The translations under genes were made by a program, and so were the position numbers. A stretch of 48,629 bases of DNA from Tychonema sp. LEGE 07203 (GTDB lineage Bacteria > Cyanobacteriota > Cyanobacteriia > Cyanobacteriales > Microcoleaceae), in assembly GCF_015207285.1 (NCBI RefSeq), contig NZ_JADEXD010000031.1:1-48629 (forward strand), in the 5' to 3' direction. The notes beneath the pieces were generated by a model that made no database searches, was not told the DNA's origin, and saw only the letters and a list, made by a program, of their open reading frames with translations. Position 1 is the first letter of the stretch; every line of letters begins with the position of its first letter. Shown here piece after piece: positions 25,469 to 34,333 of the stretch.

Positions 25469-25834
25469 ATGCGGAAAATCACGGCGCGACAAAGGATAAG
25501 TGCAACGATCGCACTGCCGATCGCACTAATGGCTAATACAAATCAAGCTTTGGCCGCCGATACTGTTCAGAAAATCGATCCAATTAAAGAAGTTTCAACT
25601 TTTGGCGACGAGCTAGATTTTGAGATGGCGGTACCGACAACAATCACCATTGAAGAAAGCGAGGATTGGGATCAACCTGATTTTTCAGCTACTAACTTAG
25701 ATATGGAGATTACTCAATTTATGACAGAAAATCTGCCACCTATAACTATTGAGGAGCCGCCAGCCGTAGTTTATCTCAGTGCAGCCAGGGGTCAGTCCAC
25801 CAGGGAATGCCGGATTTCCGGGATATGTGAATGA
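25469..25834 (+). CDS. Small secreted protein, unrecognised
   Basis: 121 residues with a strong AGGAGG 7 bases before the ATG. Residues 1-29 look like a Sec signal peptide (MRKITARQR, then SATIALPIALM, cleavage near QALA-AD). The mature part is about 92 residues, very acidic (EESEDWDQPDFS), with two Thr/Ile-rich stretches (TTITIEESED, PPITIEEPP) and a short C-terminal CRISGICE with C-x5-C, possibly a disulfide loop. No known domain. The gene stands alone. Confidence 0.75.
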   Translation: MRKITARQRISATIALPIALMANTNQALAADTVQKIDPIKEVSTFGDELDFEMAVPTTITIEESEDWDQPDFSATNLDMEITQFMTENLPPITIEEPPAVVYLSAARGQSTRECRISGICE

Positions 25835-26431
25835 TTGAGTCAGATTTGTGCGGTTTGTGCCGTTTGTGCGATCGGCTTTTTTTATCAGTAGAATTCTCGC
25901 CGTGCGAGGGTAAAAAAAATCAGTAAAATCCGGTAGATTTTCCTGAACTTATGCGAATAACAGAGTATGTATTTTTTCGGGTATGCTTTAACTATATCTA
26001 GTAAAACAATCGGACAATTTCAAGGCTGAAGCGTGGGGAGCTAGAAACCCGGTTTTTACGAATTTTGGAAAAACGAGAAATATAAGAAGAAACCGGGTTT
26101 CTGAGTTTAGCACATTTGGTTCGCAGTCCGCACTACGAAAGGTTTTGGATTTCTGAGGTTATACTAATCTCAAAAAATAATGCAACAGTATTCTTGTCCC
26201 CCCCCTTTACAAGGGGGGGCTAGGGGGGGTCAAAGAGTATTGCATGATTTTAGAGAAATGGTATTAGTATGCGTGTACGGTGACATAGATCGGGCTAGTT
26301 TTGTAGCAACAAACTCGCTTGTCTCAAAGTGATATTCATGCTTAAAAACCAGACAATCCGTAAGGTGCTAAAATCCCTTGCCGAACTTTCTTCTTTCTAC
26401 AGCATCTATTCCATCATAATTTTCAAAGACT
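25835..26431. other. Repeat-rich intergenic region
   Basis: No gene. It holds tandem TTTGTGC(G/C)(G/A) repeats just after 25850, an inverted pair GAAACCCGGTTTTTA...AGAAACCGGGTTTC (26043-26104; inner arms of MITE family A) and a separate inverted-repeat element at 26161-26270. The promoter of the STAND gene should lie at 26280-26430. Confidence 0.65.
26161..26270. mobile_element. MITE-like inverted-repeat element (family B, divergent copy)
   Basis: Ends ATACTAAT/ATTAGTAT with further paired blocks (AATGCAACAGTATTCTTG against CAAAGAGTATTGCAT) around a CCCCCCC/GGGGGGG hairpin. Similar ends and centre occur at 34150-34252. Confidence 0.65.
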
Positions 26432-29400
26432 ATGATTAACTCGCACTGCAGCCAAGACACCGCAGCACAGCAAAACAAAAGTGCGCTGCAAACTCTCTCC
26501 CGGACTCTCTCGATGTCTCAAGGGCAGTTTTCGCTGATTTTAGTGCGGTGCAATTACAGTGCGATGCGAGAGGAAACTGTGCGGCAATTGCGGGAGCAGT
26601 CTGGTATTGAGATTCGAGAAATTGTCCTCCCGGCATCTGTTAAAACTCTTTACACGACGATAGAAACCGAACTTGACGGTAGCAGGCCGCCAGCTTTAAT
26701 GGTGTTTGGATTGGAATCGGTAAGTGCGATCGATCGCCTGCTGACTTCTACCAACTACGTCAGGGAAGAATTTCGCAATAACTTTCCCTTCCCCATAGTG
26801 CTGTGGGTGACAGACAAAATACTCAAAAAAATGATTCGGTTAGTAACAGATATCGAGACTTGGACGACAACAGTAGAATTTGTGCAGGGCCCCGACGAAT
26901 TGGTAGATTTTCTGGCCAAAAGTGCCGATCGCATTTTTGCCAGCATTTTAGAAACTGGCAATTGGCGCTTAAGTAATTGTGCCATTCTCGGAGCCAATTC
27001 TTTGACAGAACTAGAGTCAGCCAGCCAAGACTTGCAAACTTGCAGCATCAGATTAGAACCGGCCATCGAAGCGAATTTGCAATTTATTCGCGGCAGAGAA
27101 GAATACGCTTGTCACCGCATTGATGCAGCCATTAAATTGTATCAAAAAAGTCTCGATTTTTGGAAATATCAAGTAGCATTTATTGGTGGCGCAGAAACAG
27201 AATTTAGCAATTTATTATTTACCGTTCACCCCGCACCGATATTAGAAGGAATTCTGCTATTTCACATCGGGCTTTGCTACCGCTTCCAGGCAGAAAAGCA
27301 CCGCAGCGGCAACCGTCCTTACTGGACGGAAGCTAAGAATTATTTTCAGGAATGTATTGATGTTTTAGAACGCGCCGGACAGTCGGATGCTGTGGCTGTA
27401 TTCATCAATCAACTAGGCGAAGTATTGCAGCATTTAGAAGATTGGGATGCACTCTGGAATTTAGCTATCAAAGCTCGGAGCTTACATCAAAACATGAAAA
27501 ATTCAGCAGTTAATTTAGCTCGAGATTATGGCTTTTTGGCTAGAGTAGCCTTAGAGCAAAAGAACTGGCAAGGGGCGAAAGAATGGGCTTTAATCGCTCT
27601 AGAGGTTCTGAACTCCAAATTAAAAGCGGCGGGACAGGGAATGCCTGTAAAATCGCAGCATAAAGGCTTGTATCTATTAATTTTAGCAGAGGCTCAGAGC
27701 GAGTTGGGCGAGATAGAGGAGGCGATCGCCCATTTAGAATTTGCTCGCTCGGAAACCGAACCTTGCTACAACCCGCAACTGTATTTGCGGGTTTTAGAAA
27801 TGCTGCGAGTAGTTTATTTTCAGCGGGGAGAATATCTCAAAGCATTTCAAATCAAGCAAGACTATCGAGGAGTAGAACATACCTATCGGTTTCGAGCTTT
27901 TATTGGAGCCGGAAAATTGCAGCCGCACAGAGAAGCGATCGATCCTGCCACCGAAACTGTTGCCGTGGCTACTATTGCTGACGAAATTACTGCTTCCGGC
28001 AGAGAAGAAGACCTCAACCGCTTGATATACAGGATGAACAATACCCCAGACAAACTGACAGTAATTTACGGTCAGTCTGGAGTTGGCAAAAGTTCAATTG
28101 TTACTGGGGGATTAGTCCCGGCTCTCAAACAAAAAAAGATAGAAATGCGGACTGTTTTGCCGGTAGTGCTGCAAGTTTACAACAACTGGCCGCGGGAATT
28201 GACCAGACAGTTATCTGCTGTTGAAGCAGAAATATTCGAGCCGGAAAATTCCGACGCAGCAGTACCGGGAGCCGCTCCCGTAGAGTTGAGCGCAGCAGCA
28301 GGCGCAGTCAATAAAAATCTTGGTTTGGCTGCAGCAGAAAATCTGGATAAAATTGAGCAGTCACAGCCTGTAAAATTAATTGTCCAAAAACAGGCGCTCG
28401 AATACGAAAAAATTATCAAAGAGCTGCAAAGAAAATCAGAATATCTAGTGACTGTGCTGATATTTGACCAATTTGAAGAATTTTTCTTCGTGTGGAAAGA
28501 GCCAGCGGAAAGACAGATATTTTTTGATTTTTTGCGGGAATGCTTGAAAATCAAGTATTTAAAAGTCGTCCTGTCTTTGCGGGAAGATTACCTGCACTAT
28601 TTGCTGGAATTTTCCCGACCCAAAAACCAGACAAAATTTATCAATAATGATATTTTGGCGGACGTTCTCAGCAAAGATATTCTGTTTTATTTGGGAAATT
28701 TTTCCTTAGCCGATGCGCGATCGGTAATTCGCACCTTAACTGAGCGATCGCACTTTTACTTAGAACCGGAACTGATCGAAGAATTAGTCAAAGATTTAGC
28801 GGGAGAATTGGGAGAAGTCCGCCCGATCGAACTACAACTTGTCGGCGCTCAACTGCAACAAGAAAACATTAGAACTTTAACCCAATATCAGGAACTAGGC
28901 AACAATCCCAAACAAAAATTAGTCGAAAACTTTCTCGAAGAAGTTATCAAAGATTGCGGGCCTGAAAATGAAGGAGCGGCTCGCCGAGTCTTGTATTCGC
29001 TGACCGAGGAAAATGATATTCGTCCCCTAAAGAATCGCGCCGAATTAGCCTCCGATTTAGCGACAGTTGGCGAATCTGACAAGTTAGATTTAGTTTTAGA
29101 ACTGTTAGTAAAATCCGGTTTGGTTTTTCAGTGGATGGAACTGCCTGCAGAGCTTTACCAACTGGTTCACGACTATTTAGTTAGCTTCATCCGCCAGCAG
29201 CAGGAATTAGATAGCAAGGCAGAATTTGAAGAACTCCGAAAGCAAAACAAAATTAACCGAGATGAAATTGACCAAATTCGCAAAGACAGAGAGCGAGATG
29301 CTTTGCTGTCGGAAGCTAGAGAAAAACAGCGCCAAGCCAGAGACAAACAGCACCAAGCGGAAGCTCAACTTTACCAAAGTCGGAGATGGCAATTGCGGGC

Positions 29401-31624
29401 GGCGGTGTTGGGAGTGCTGGTACTCGGAGGCGTTTCGGGGATGGCATTCCATCAAGCAAAATTAGCAGAAGGTGCGCGACAAGAAGCGGAAACAAGTCGG
29501 ACTGATGCCTTGAATTCGGCATCGGAAGCTTTGGTGGTTTCTAACGATCAAAATCAATTAGGAGTGTTGAAAAACAGTGTCAAAATCGGTCGCGGTTCTC
29601 AGAAAAGTACAGCGCTACCTGTGGATACTAAAAATCAAATTACTGAGAGACTCAGACAAGCTGTTTCAGGAGTGCAAGAACGCAATCGTTTCGAGCAGCA
29701 CGGCAAGTCTGTTTTGGACGTAAATGTCAGTCCCGATGGCAATTTTGTTGCTTCGGCAAGTGCTGACAAAACTGTTAAATTGTGGAGCAAACAAGGTAAA
29801 TTATTAAAGACTTTTAAGCACGGCGATATCGTGACGAGTGTGAGTTTTAGCCCGGATGGGAAAACGATCGCGACTGGTGGTGCCGATCGCACAATTAGAA
29901 TTTGGCAAGCAGATAATGACCAAAGTGCGATCGCTACTTTATCCGGCCACCGCGATATCGTCACCAGCGTTAGCTTCAGCCCCGACGGCAAAACCCTAGC
30001 TTCTGCGAGTCACGACAACACCGTAAAAATCTGGAATCTGGGAAACAAAAAATTGCTGCAAACCTTAACCGGACACAAAGATTGGGTACTCGGCGTGAGT
30101 TACAGCCCCGACAATCAAACAATTGCCTCAGCAAGTGCTGACAAAACTATCAAACTTTGGAACCGACAAGGTAAAACCCAGAAATTTCAAATTAATCCCA
30201 AAACATTAACCAAACATTCTGACATTGTATACAGCGTTAAATTCAGTCCAAACAGTCAACAACTCGTCTCAGCCAGTGCCGACACCACAGCCAAAATTTG
30301 GAACCGAAAGGGTGAGGAAATCACAACTCTCAAAGGACACAACGATGAAGTTCTTAGTGCGAGTTTCAGTCGCGACGGCGAAAAAGTTGTCACCGGCAGC
30401 GCCGACGATACGGTAAAAGTTTGGAGTCGCAGCGGCACATTGCTCAGCACTTTTCGAGGAAATAAAGATGATGTGAGAGCCGCAAGTTTCAGTCGCGACG
30501 GCACGATTGCCTCCGCAAGCAAGGACAAAATGGTAAAACTTTGGCAACCGGATAGAACTCCGTTGAATCAGATTTTATCTGGACACGGAGACTGGGTTTA
30601 CAAAGTCAGTTTTAGTGCAGATGGCAAAACGATTGCTTCTGCTAGCGGCGACCAAACGGTGAGACTTTGGCGCACTGATGGCAGTTTGCTCAAAATCTTA
30701 GAAGGTCATCAGGATTCTGTAATTTGGACGAGCTTTTCGCCGGACAATAAAACTGTTGCTTCTGCCAGCAATGACAAAACGGTGAAAGTTTGGAGTTTAG
30801 ACGGGAAACTGTTAGATACTTTGAAGCATAACGGCGTTGTTAGAAGCGTGAGTTTTAGTCCAGATGGCAAGATAATTGCCGCCAGCGGTGCCGATCGCAA
30901 ATTGTACCTCTGGCGCTGGAACGGTTCTAAGGCAACTTTGCTAACAAAACTAGATCATACCAATCCAGTAATTAGCGTTAGTTTCAGTCCCGACGGCAAA
31001 ACTATCGCTACTGCTACGGCTGCTGACAACAAGGAAAGCGGGAAAAACAATACTGGTGAAATTGCTGCAGAAAAAAAAGTTTACCTCTGGCAATTTAACG
31101 GTTCGTCGGCGAAGCGTTTGACAACTCTCGACCACGAGGATACGGTTATGAATGTTAGCTTTAGTCCTGACGGTAAGACGATTGCTGCTGGTTGTGCTGA
31201 CAAAAAAATTTACTTGTGGGCCTTTGATGGAACGGCGGCAAATTTAACTGAAAAACTCGACCACAGCGATACTGTGGAAAGTGTTAGCTTCAGTCCAGAC
31301 GGCAAGTTGATTGCGGCGGCAAGTGCGGGAAATACTGTTAAGCTGTGGAATTTTAACGGTAGGAAGGCGCTGCTATCTAAAACTTTGGAATCTGGCGATC
31401 GGGTGTTGAGCGTTACTTTTAGTTCTGACAGCAAAACTCTGGCTTTTGCGAATAGAGATAGGACTGTAATTTTGTGGCCGTTGGAAAATTTGGAACTGAA
31501 TAATATTATCGATCGCAGTTGCGAATGGCTGGGAGATTATTTGCAGAATGACCAGAATGTTACTGAGGGCGATCGAATGCTTTGTCTGGGGTTTGGGGAG
31601 CAAGCCTTCAATAAAAAGAAGTAA
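26432..31624 (+). CDS. STAND NTPase with 14 WD40 repeats
   Basis: 1730 residues. An unrecognised N-terminal domain (20-175: FSLILVRCNYSAMREETVRQ, then MVFGLESVSAIDRLL) is followed by a helical TPR-like region (about 215-470), a STAND/NACHT-type NTPase with Walker A IYGQSGVGKSSIV (about 547-559) and Walker B VTVLIFDQFEEFFF (about 673-686), a coiled coil (about 925-980), one transmembrane helix (about 985-1010) and 14 WD40 repeats (about 1090-1695; SFSPDGKTIASASxDxTVKLW pattern), enough for two seven-bladed propellers. Such proteins are switch-like sensors in signalling or anti-phage defence. The N-terminal domain would be the signalling part. No partner gene is adjacent. Confidence 0.93.
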   Translation: MINSHCSQDTAAQQNKSALQTLSRTLSMSQGQFSLILVRCNYSAMREETVRQLREQSGIEIREIVLPASVKTLYTTIETELDGSRPPALMVFGLESVSAIDRLLTSTNYVREEFRNNFPFPIVLWVTDKILKKMIRLVTDIETWTTTVEFVQGPDELVDFLAKSADRIFASILETGNWRLSNCAILGANSLTELESASQDLQTCSIRLEPAIEANLQFIRGREEYACHRIDAAIKLYQKSLDFWKYQVAFIGGAETEFSNLLFTVHPAPILEGILLFHIGLCYRFQAEKHRSGNRPYWTEAKNYFQECIDVLERAGQSDAVAVFINQLGEVLQHLEDWDALWNLAIKARSLHQNMKNSAVNLARDYGFLARVALEQKNWQGAKEWALIALEVLNSKLKAAGQGMPVKSQHKGLYLLILAEAQSELGEIEEAIAHLEFARSETEPCYNPQLYLRVLEMLRVVYFQRGEYLKAFQIKQDYRGVEHTYRFRAFIGAGKLQPHREAIDPATETVAVATIADEITASGREEDLNRLIYRMNNTPDKLTVIYGQSGVGKSSIVTGGLVPALKQKKIEMRTVLPVVLQVYNNWPRELTRQLSAVEAEIFEPENSDAAVPGAAPVELSAAAGAVNKNLGLAAAENLDKIEQSQPVKLIVQKQALEYEKIIKELQRKSEYLVTVLIFDQFEEFFFVWKEPAERQIFFDFLRECLKIKYLKVVLSLREDYLHYLLEFSRPKNQTKFINNDILADVLSKDILFYLGNFSLADARSVIRTLTERSHFYLEPELIEELVKDLAGELGEVRPIELQLVGAQLQQENIRTLTQYQELGNNPKQKLVENFLEEVIKDCGPENEGAARRVLYSLTEENDIRPLKNRAELASDLATVGESDKLDLVLELLVKSGLVFQWMELPAELYQLVHDYLVSFIRQQQELDSKAEFEELRKQNKINRDEIDQIRKDRERDALLSEAREKQRQARDKQHQAEAQLYQSRRWQLRAAVLGVLVLGGVSGMAFHQAKLAEGARQEAETSRTDALNSASEALVVSNDQNQLGVLKNSVKIGRGSQKSTALPVDTKNQITERLRQAVSGVQERNRFEQHGKSVLDVNVSPDGNFVASASADKTVKLWSKQGKLLKTFKHGDIVTSVSFSPDGKTIATGGADRTIRIWQADNDQSAIATLSGHRDIVTSVSFSPDGKTLASASHDNTVKIWNLGNKKLLQTLTGHKDWVLGVSYSPDNQTIASASADKTIKLWNRQGKTQKFQINPKTLTKHSDIVYSVKFSPNSQQLVSASADTTAKIWNRKGEEITTLKGHNDEVLSASFSRDGEKVVTGSADDTVKVWSRSGTLLSTFRGNKDDVRAASFSRDGTIASASKDKMVKLWQPDRTPLNQILSGHGDWVYKVSFSADGKTIASASGDQTVRLWRTDGSLLKILEGHQDSVIWTSFSPDNKTVASASNDKTVKVWSLDGKLLDTLKHNGVVRSVSFSPDGKIIAASGADRKLYLWRWNGSKATLLTKLDHTNPVISVSFSPDGKTIATATAADNKESGKNNTGEIAAEKKVYLWQFNGSSAKRLTTLDHEDTVMNVSFSPDGKTIAAGCADKKIYLWAFDGTAANLTEKLDHSDTVESVSFSPDGKLIAAASAGNTVKLWNFNGRKALLSKTLESGDRVLSVTFSSDSKTLAFANRDRTVILWPLENLELNNIIDRSCEWLGDYLQNDQNVTEGDRMLCLGFGEQAFNKKK

Positions 31625-31657
31625 ACTTTCAATAGACTTGAATTTCAAAAATAATTA

Positions 31658-31721
31658 GGACGGGCTCGCGTGCCGATCCCACATTTTTTTTGGCTTGTGG
31701 GATGGGCACGCGAGCCCGTCC
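31658..31721. terminator. Large inverted repeat, candidate bidirectional terminator or dispersed hairpin
   Basis: Two 26-bp arms (31658-31683 and 31696-31721; start GGACGGGCTCGCGTGCC) with one mismatch enclose a 12-base loop containing a run of eight T. It sits 34 bp after the STAND gene stop. The arms are longer than a usual terminator, so it may be a dispersed palindromic repeat doing that job. Confidence 0.7.
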
Positions 31722-31871
31722 GAAACAATAATCAAAAGGACAAATCTAGATTTGTTCTTTTGATTGAAACATCTATCTGTTGACAGGTTTTTTAAGCTGT
31801 AAGTTTGCGGTAAATTATAGTAATAAACTTAACTGTACATCAACCCGCAATTCAAACAAGAGGTAAACCGC

Positions 31872-34139
31872 ATGGACACCAACTCCCAAAATATCCAACC
31901 CGTTCCGCCCTTCAACGAGAAAAATGAGGAAACGCCAGACATCGGTGGCGGTTTACCCGTAATTGAATATTGGGCAGAACATACTTTGTCCCCGGAAGGC
32001 CCGAAACTTTGGAAAACGTTGCTTCACAATAGTGCTTGTTTGTCCTGTTCTTGGGGTACTGGCGGGCAGAAAGGAGGCTTTACCAATGAAGATGGCGAAA
32101 AACTTCAGCGCTGCATGAAAAGCGTTGAAGCAATCTCCGCTGAAATTAAACCTGCTGTCAAGACGAGCTATTTTCAACAGCACAATATTGCAGAACTCCA
32201 GCAATTAACTTCAAGGGAATGTGACAGGCTGGGAAGGTTGAGTTTCCCGATGATTTTGCGGGCTGGTTCGTCTCATTACGATCGCATTTCTTGGGAAGAA
32301 GTTTATCAAATTGCCGAAGCTGCATTTCGCAAAACCCCCGAACGAGTGGCATCTTACAGTTCCGGTCGCTCTTCCAACGAGGCGGCTTTTTTACTGCAAT
32401 TGATGATGCGGGCGATGGGTTCCAATAACTTAGCAGATTGTTCGGATTTGTGTCACGCTCCCTCAACCACCGGGTTAAGCGAAATGTTTGCTACCCGCAC
32501 CTCGGTAGTGAGTCTAGAAAACTTGAAGCAAGCAGATTGCGTCGTGCTCGCGGGCAGCAATTCTGCCTACAACCATCCCCGTTTCATGAACGAGTTGATT
32601 AAAATCCGCGACAAAGGCGGTAAAATAATTATCATCAACCCCGTGATGGAAATCGGGTTAGTCAAATTTGGTTCTCCAGCATTTCCCGTCAAGTCGCTCA
32701 TCCCCGGTTCCGATATTTCCTCGCTCTACTTGCAACCAATTCCCGGCAGCGACACGGCCCTATTTGTCGGCATTCAAAAAGCTGTAATCGAACAAGGATT
32801 GTTGGATGAAAAATACTTGCAAGCCCACACCGAAGGCTGGGAAGCAGTAGTGCAGCACGCCCGCGAAACCGACTGGGAAACTATTACCCAAACTTGCGGA
32901 GTTTCCCAAGCAGAAATTGAGGCAGCCGCCAAAATCATCGGCAATTCAAAGCGGGTTGTATTCGGTTGGGCGATGGGAATTACCCAACAAAAAAACGGCG
33001 TAGATAATGTTTTTAGCATTGCTAACACTGCCTTGATGACGGGAAATGTCGGCAAAACAGGGGCGGGATTAATGCCGGTGAGGGGACACTCAAACGTCCA
33101 AGGATTCGGCTCTATGGGCGTGACTGTGAATCTTAAAAAAGAAATCCAAGCGGCTCTCGAAAAGTTGTTAGATCGTCCCCTCAGTCGCGTTAAGGGCTAC
33201 GATACTCGATCGCTCGTGGAAGCAGCAGATGCAGGCAAAGTCGATACGCTACTCTGTCTGGGCGGCAACCTGTACGGGGCAAATCCAGATTTAACTCAAG
33301 CAAAACGCGCTTTAGGTAAGATTGAAACTATTATCTACCTCGCAACCAAACCGAATTTAGGGCATTTTAACGGATTGGCAAAGCACAATACAATTGTACT
33401 TCCGGTGCTGAACCGTTTTGAAAATCCCCACAAAACAACGGTAGAATCTGGTAATAACTTTGTGCGTTTCAATGATGAAGGCGAAACTCACCTCAAAGAT
33501 TCTGACTTAATTCCAGAAGTGCATTTTTTGACAGAATTAGCGAGCCGAATTCACGGCAGTTATCCGGTAGACTGGCGGCAACTGCAAGATACGCGATACG
33601 TTCGACAATTGATTGCTAAAACAATTCCCGGCTATGAAAAAATGGCAACAATTGATGATACAAAAGAGGAATTTACCATCAGCGGCCGGATTTTTATGGA
33701 ACCGAAATTTCCTACTGATTCCGGCAAAGCTAAGATGTTTGTAGCGCCTTTACCTGTCCTGAAATTACCGGAAATCAAAGATTTTGGTGTATCGGAATCG
33801 GTACGCGGTTTAGTGGTGGCTTTGATGACGGGACGCAGTTATTCTCAGCACAATACTGTGGTTTACAAAATTGATGACAAGTACCGGGGAATGCCGCACC
33901 GAAACTGCATTTTGATGAATCGCGAGGATGCAGAAAGCGCGGGTTTGCAAGAGCATCAGCGGGTGACGGTGCAGGGAAATGCGGGGAAAATGGAAAATGT
34001 TGAGGTGATTTACGGGGCGGTTCGTGCGGGTGCTGCTTTGATGTTTTATCCTGAAGTTAATGTGATTTTTCACCCGGAGATTGAAAAGCGATCGGGCACG
34101 CCTGCTTACAAGCGAGTACCTGCTTTGGTATACGCATAA
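31872..34139 (+). CDS. FdhF/YdeP-family molybdopterin oxidoreductase
   Basis: 755 residues, typical of the YdeP branch of molybdopterin enzymes. The N-terminal part has a cysteine cluster (NSACLSCSWGTGGQKG ... QRC). Pterin-binding signatures follow: SSGRSSNEAAFLLQ, VLAGSNSAYNHPRFM, GWAMGITQQKNGV, TGNVGKTGAGLMPVRGHSNVQG, LCLGGNLYGANPD, and C-terminal LMTGRSYSQHNTVVYK. YdeP relatives are linked to acid tolerance in E. coli; substrate unknown. No FdhD or accessory subunit is next to it. Confidence 0.92.
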   Translation: MDTNSQNIQPVPPFNEKNEETPDIGGGLPVIEYWAEHTLSPEGPKLWKTLLHNSACLSCSWGTGGQKGGFTNEDGEKLQRCMKSVEAISAEIKPAVKTSYFQQHNIAELQQLTSRECDRLGRLSFPMILRAGSSHYDRISWEEVYQIAEAAFRKTPERVASYSSGRSSNEAAFLLQLMMRAMGSNNLADCSDLCHAPSTTGLSEMFATRTSVVSLENLKQADCVVLAGSNSAYNHPRFMNELIKIRDKGGKIIIINPVMEIGLVKFGSPAFPVKSLIPGSDISSLYLQPIPGSDTALFVGIQKAVIEQGLLDEKYLQAHTEGWEAVVQHARETDWETITQTCGVSQAEIEAAAKIIGNSKRVVFGWAMGITQQKNGVDNVFSIANTALMTGNVGKTGAGLMPVRGHSNVQGFGSMGVTVNLKKEIQAALEKLLDRPLSRVKGYDTRSLVEAADAGKVDTLLCLGGNLYGANPDLTQAKRALGKIETIIYLATKPNLGHFNGLAKHNTIVLPVLNRFENPHKTTVESGNNFVRFNDEGETHLKDSDLIPEVHFLTELASRIHGSYPVDWRQLQDTRYVRQLIAKTIPGYEKMATIDDTKEEFTISGRIFMEPKFPTDSGKAKMFVAPLPVLKLPEIKDFGVSESVRGLVVALMTGRSYSQHNTVVYKIDDKYRGMPHRNCILMNREDAESAGLQEHQRVTVQGNAGKMENVEVIYGAVRAGAALMFYPEVNVIFHPEIEKRSGTPAYKRVPALVYA

Positions 34140-34149
34140 ATTTGGGATT

Positions 34150-34252
34150 ATACCAATTTCATAAAGTAGCGCTAGATATCACCCCCCCCAACCCCCCCTT
34201 ACTAAGGGGGGGCTAGAACTTCATACATAGCAAATCTTTAGAAAAATGGTAT
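34150..34252. mobile_element. MITE-like element (family B)
   Basis: Left end ATACCAATTTCATAAAGTAG matches the ends of 41832-41935; the right end AATGGTAT and the central CCCCCC..TTACTAAGGGGGGG hairpin resemble 26161-26270. A composite or recombined copy. Confidence 0.65.
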
Positions 34253-34333
34253 CATTCTGAGAGTTTTACGGCTCGATCGCAAATCTCGAATTTAACGCAC
34301 CCTACTAATTTTGGTCAGCTCAAAAATCGGGGA

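Noticed and set aside
29690..31520. Minus-strand frames opposite the WD40 repeats
   Set aside because: They mirror the repeat codons of the sense gene and have no independent signals.
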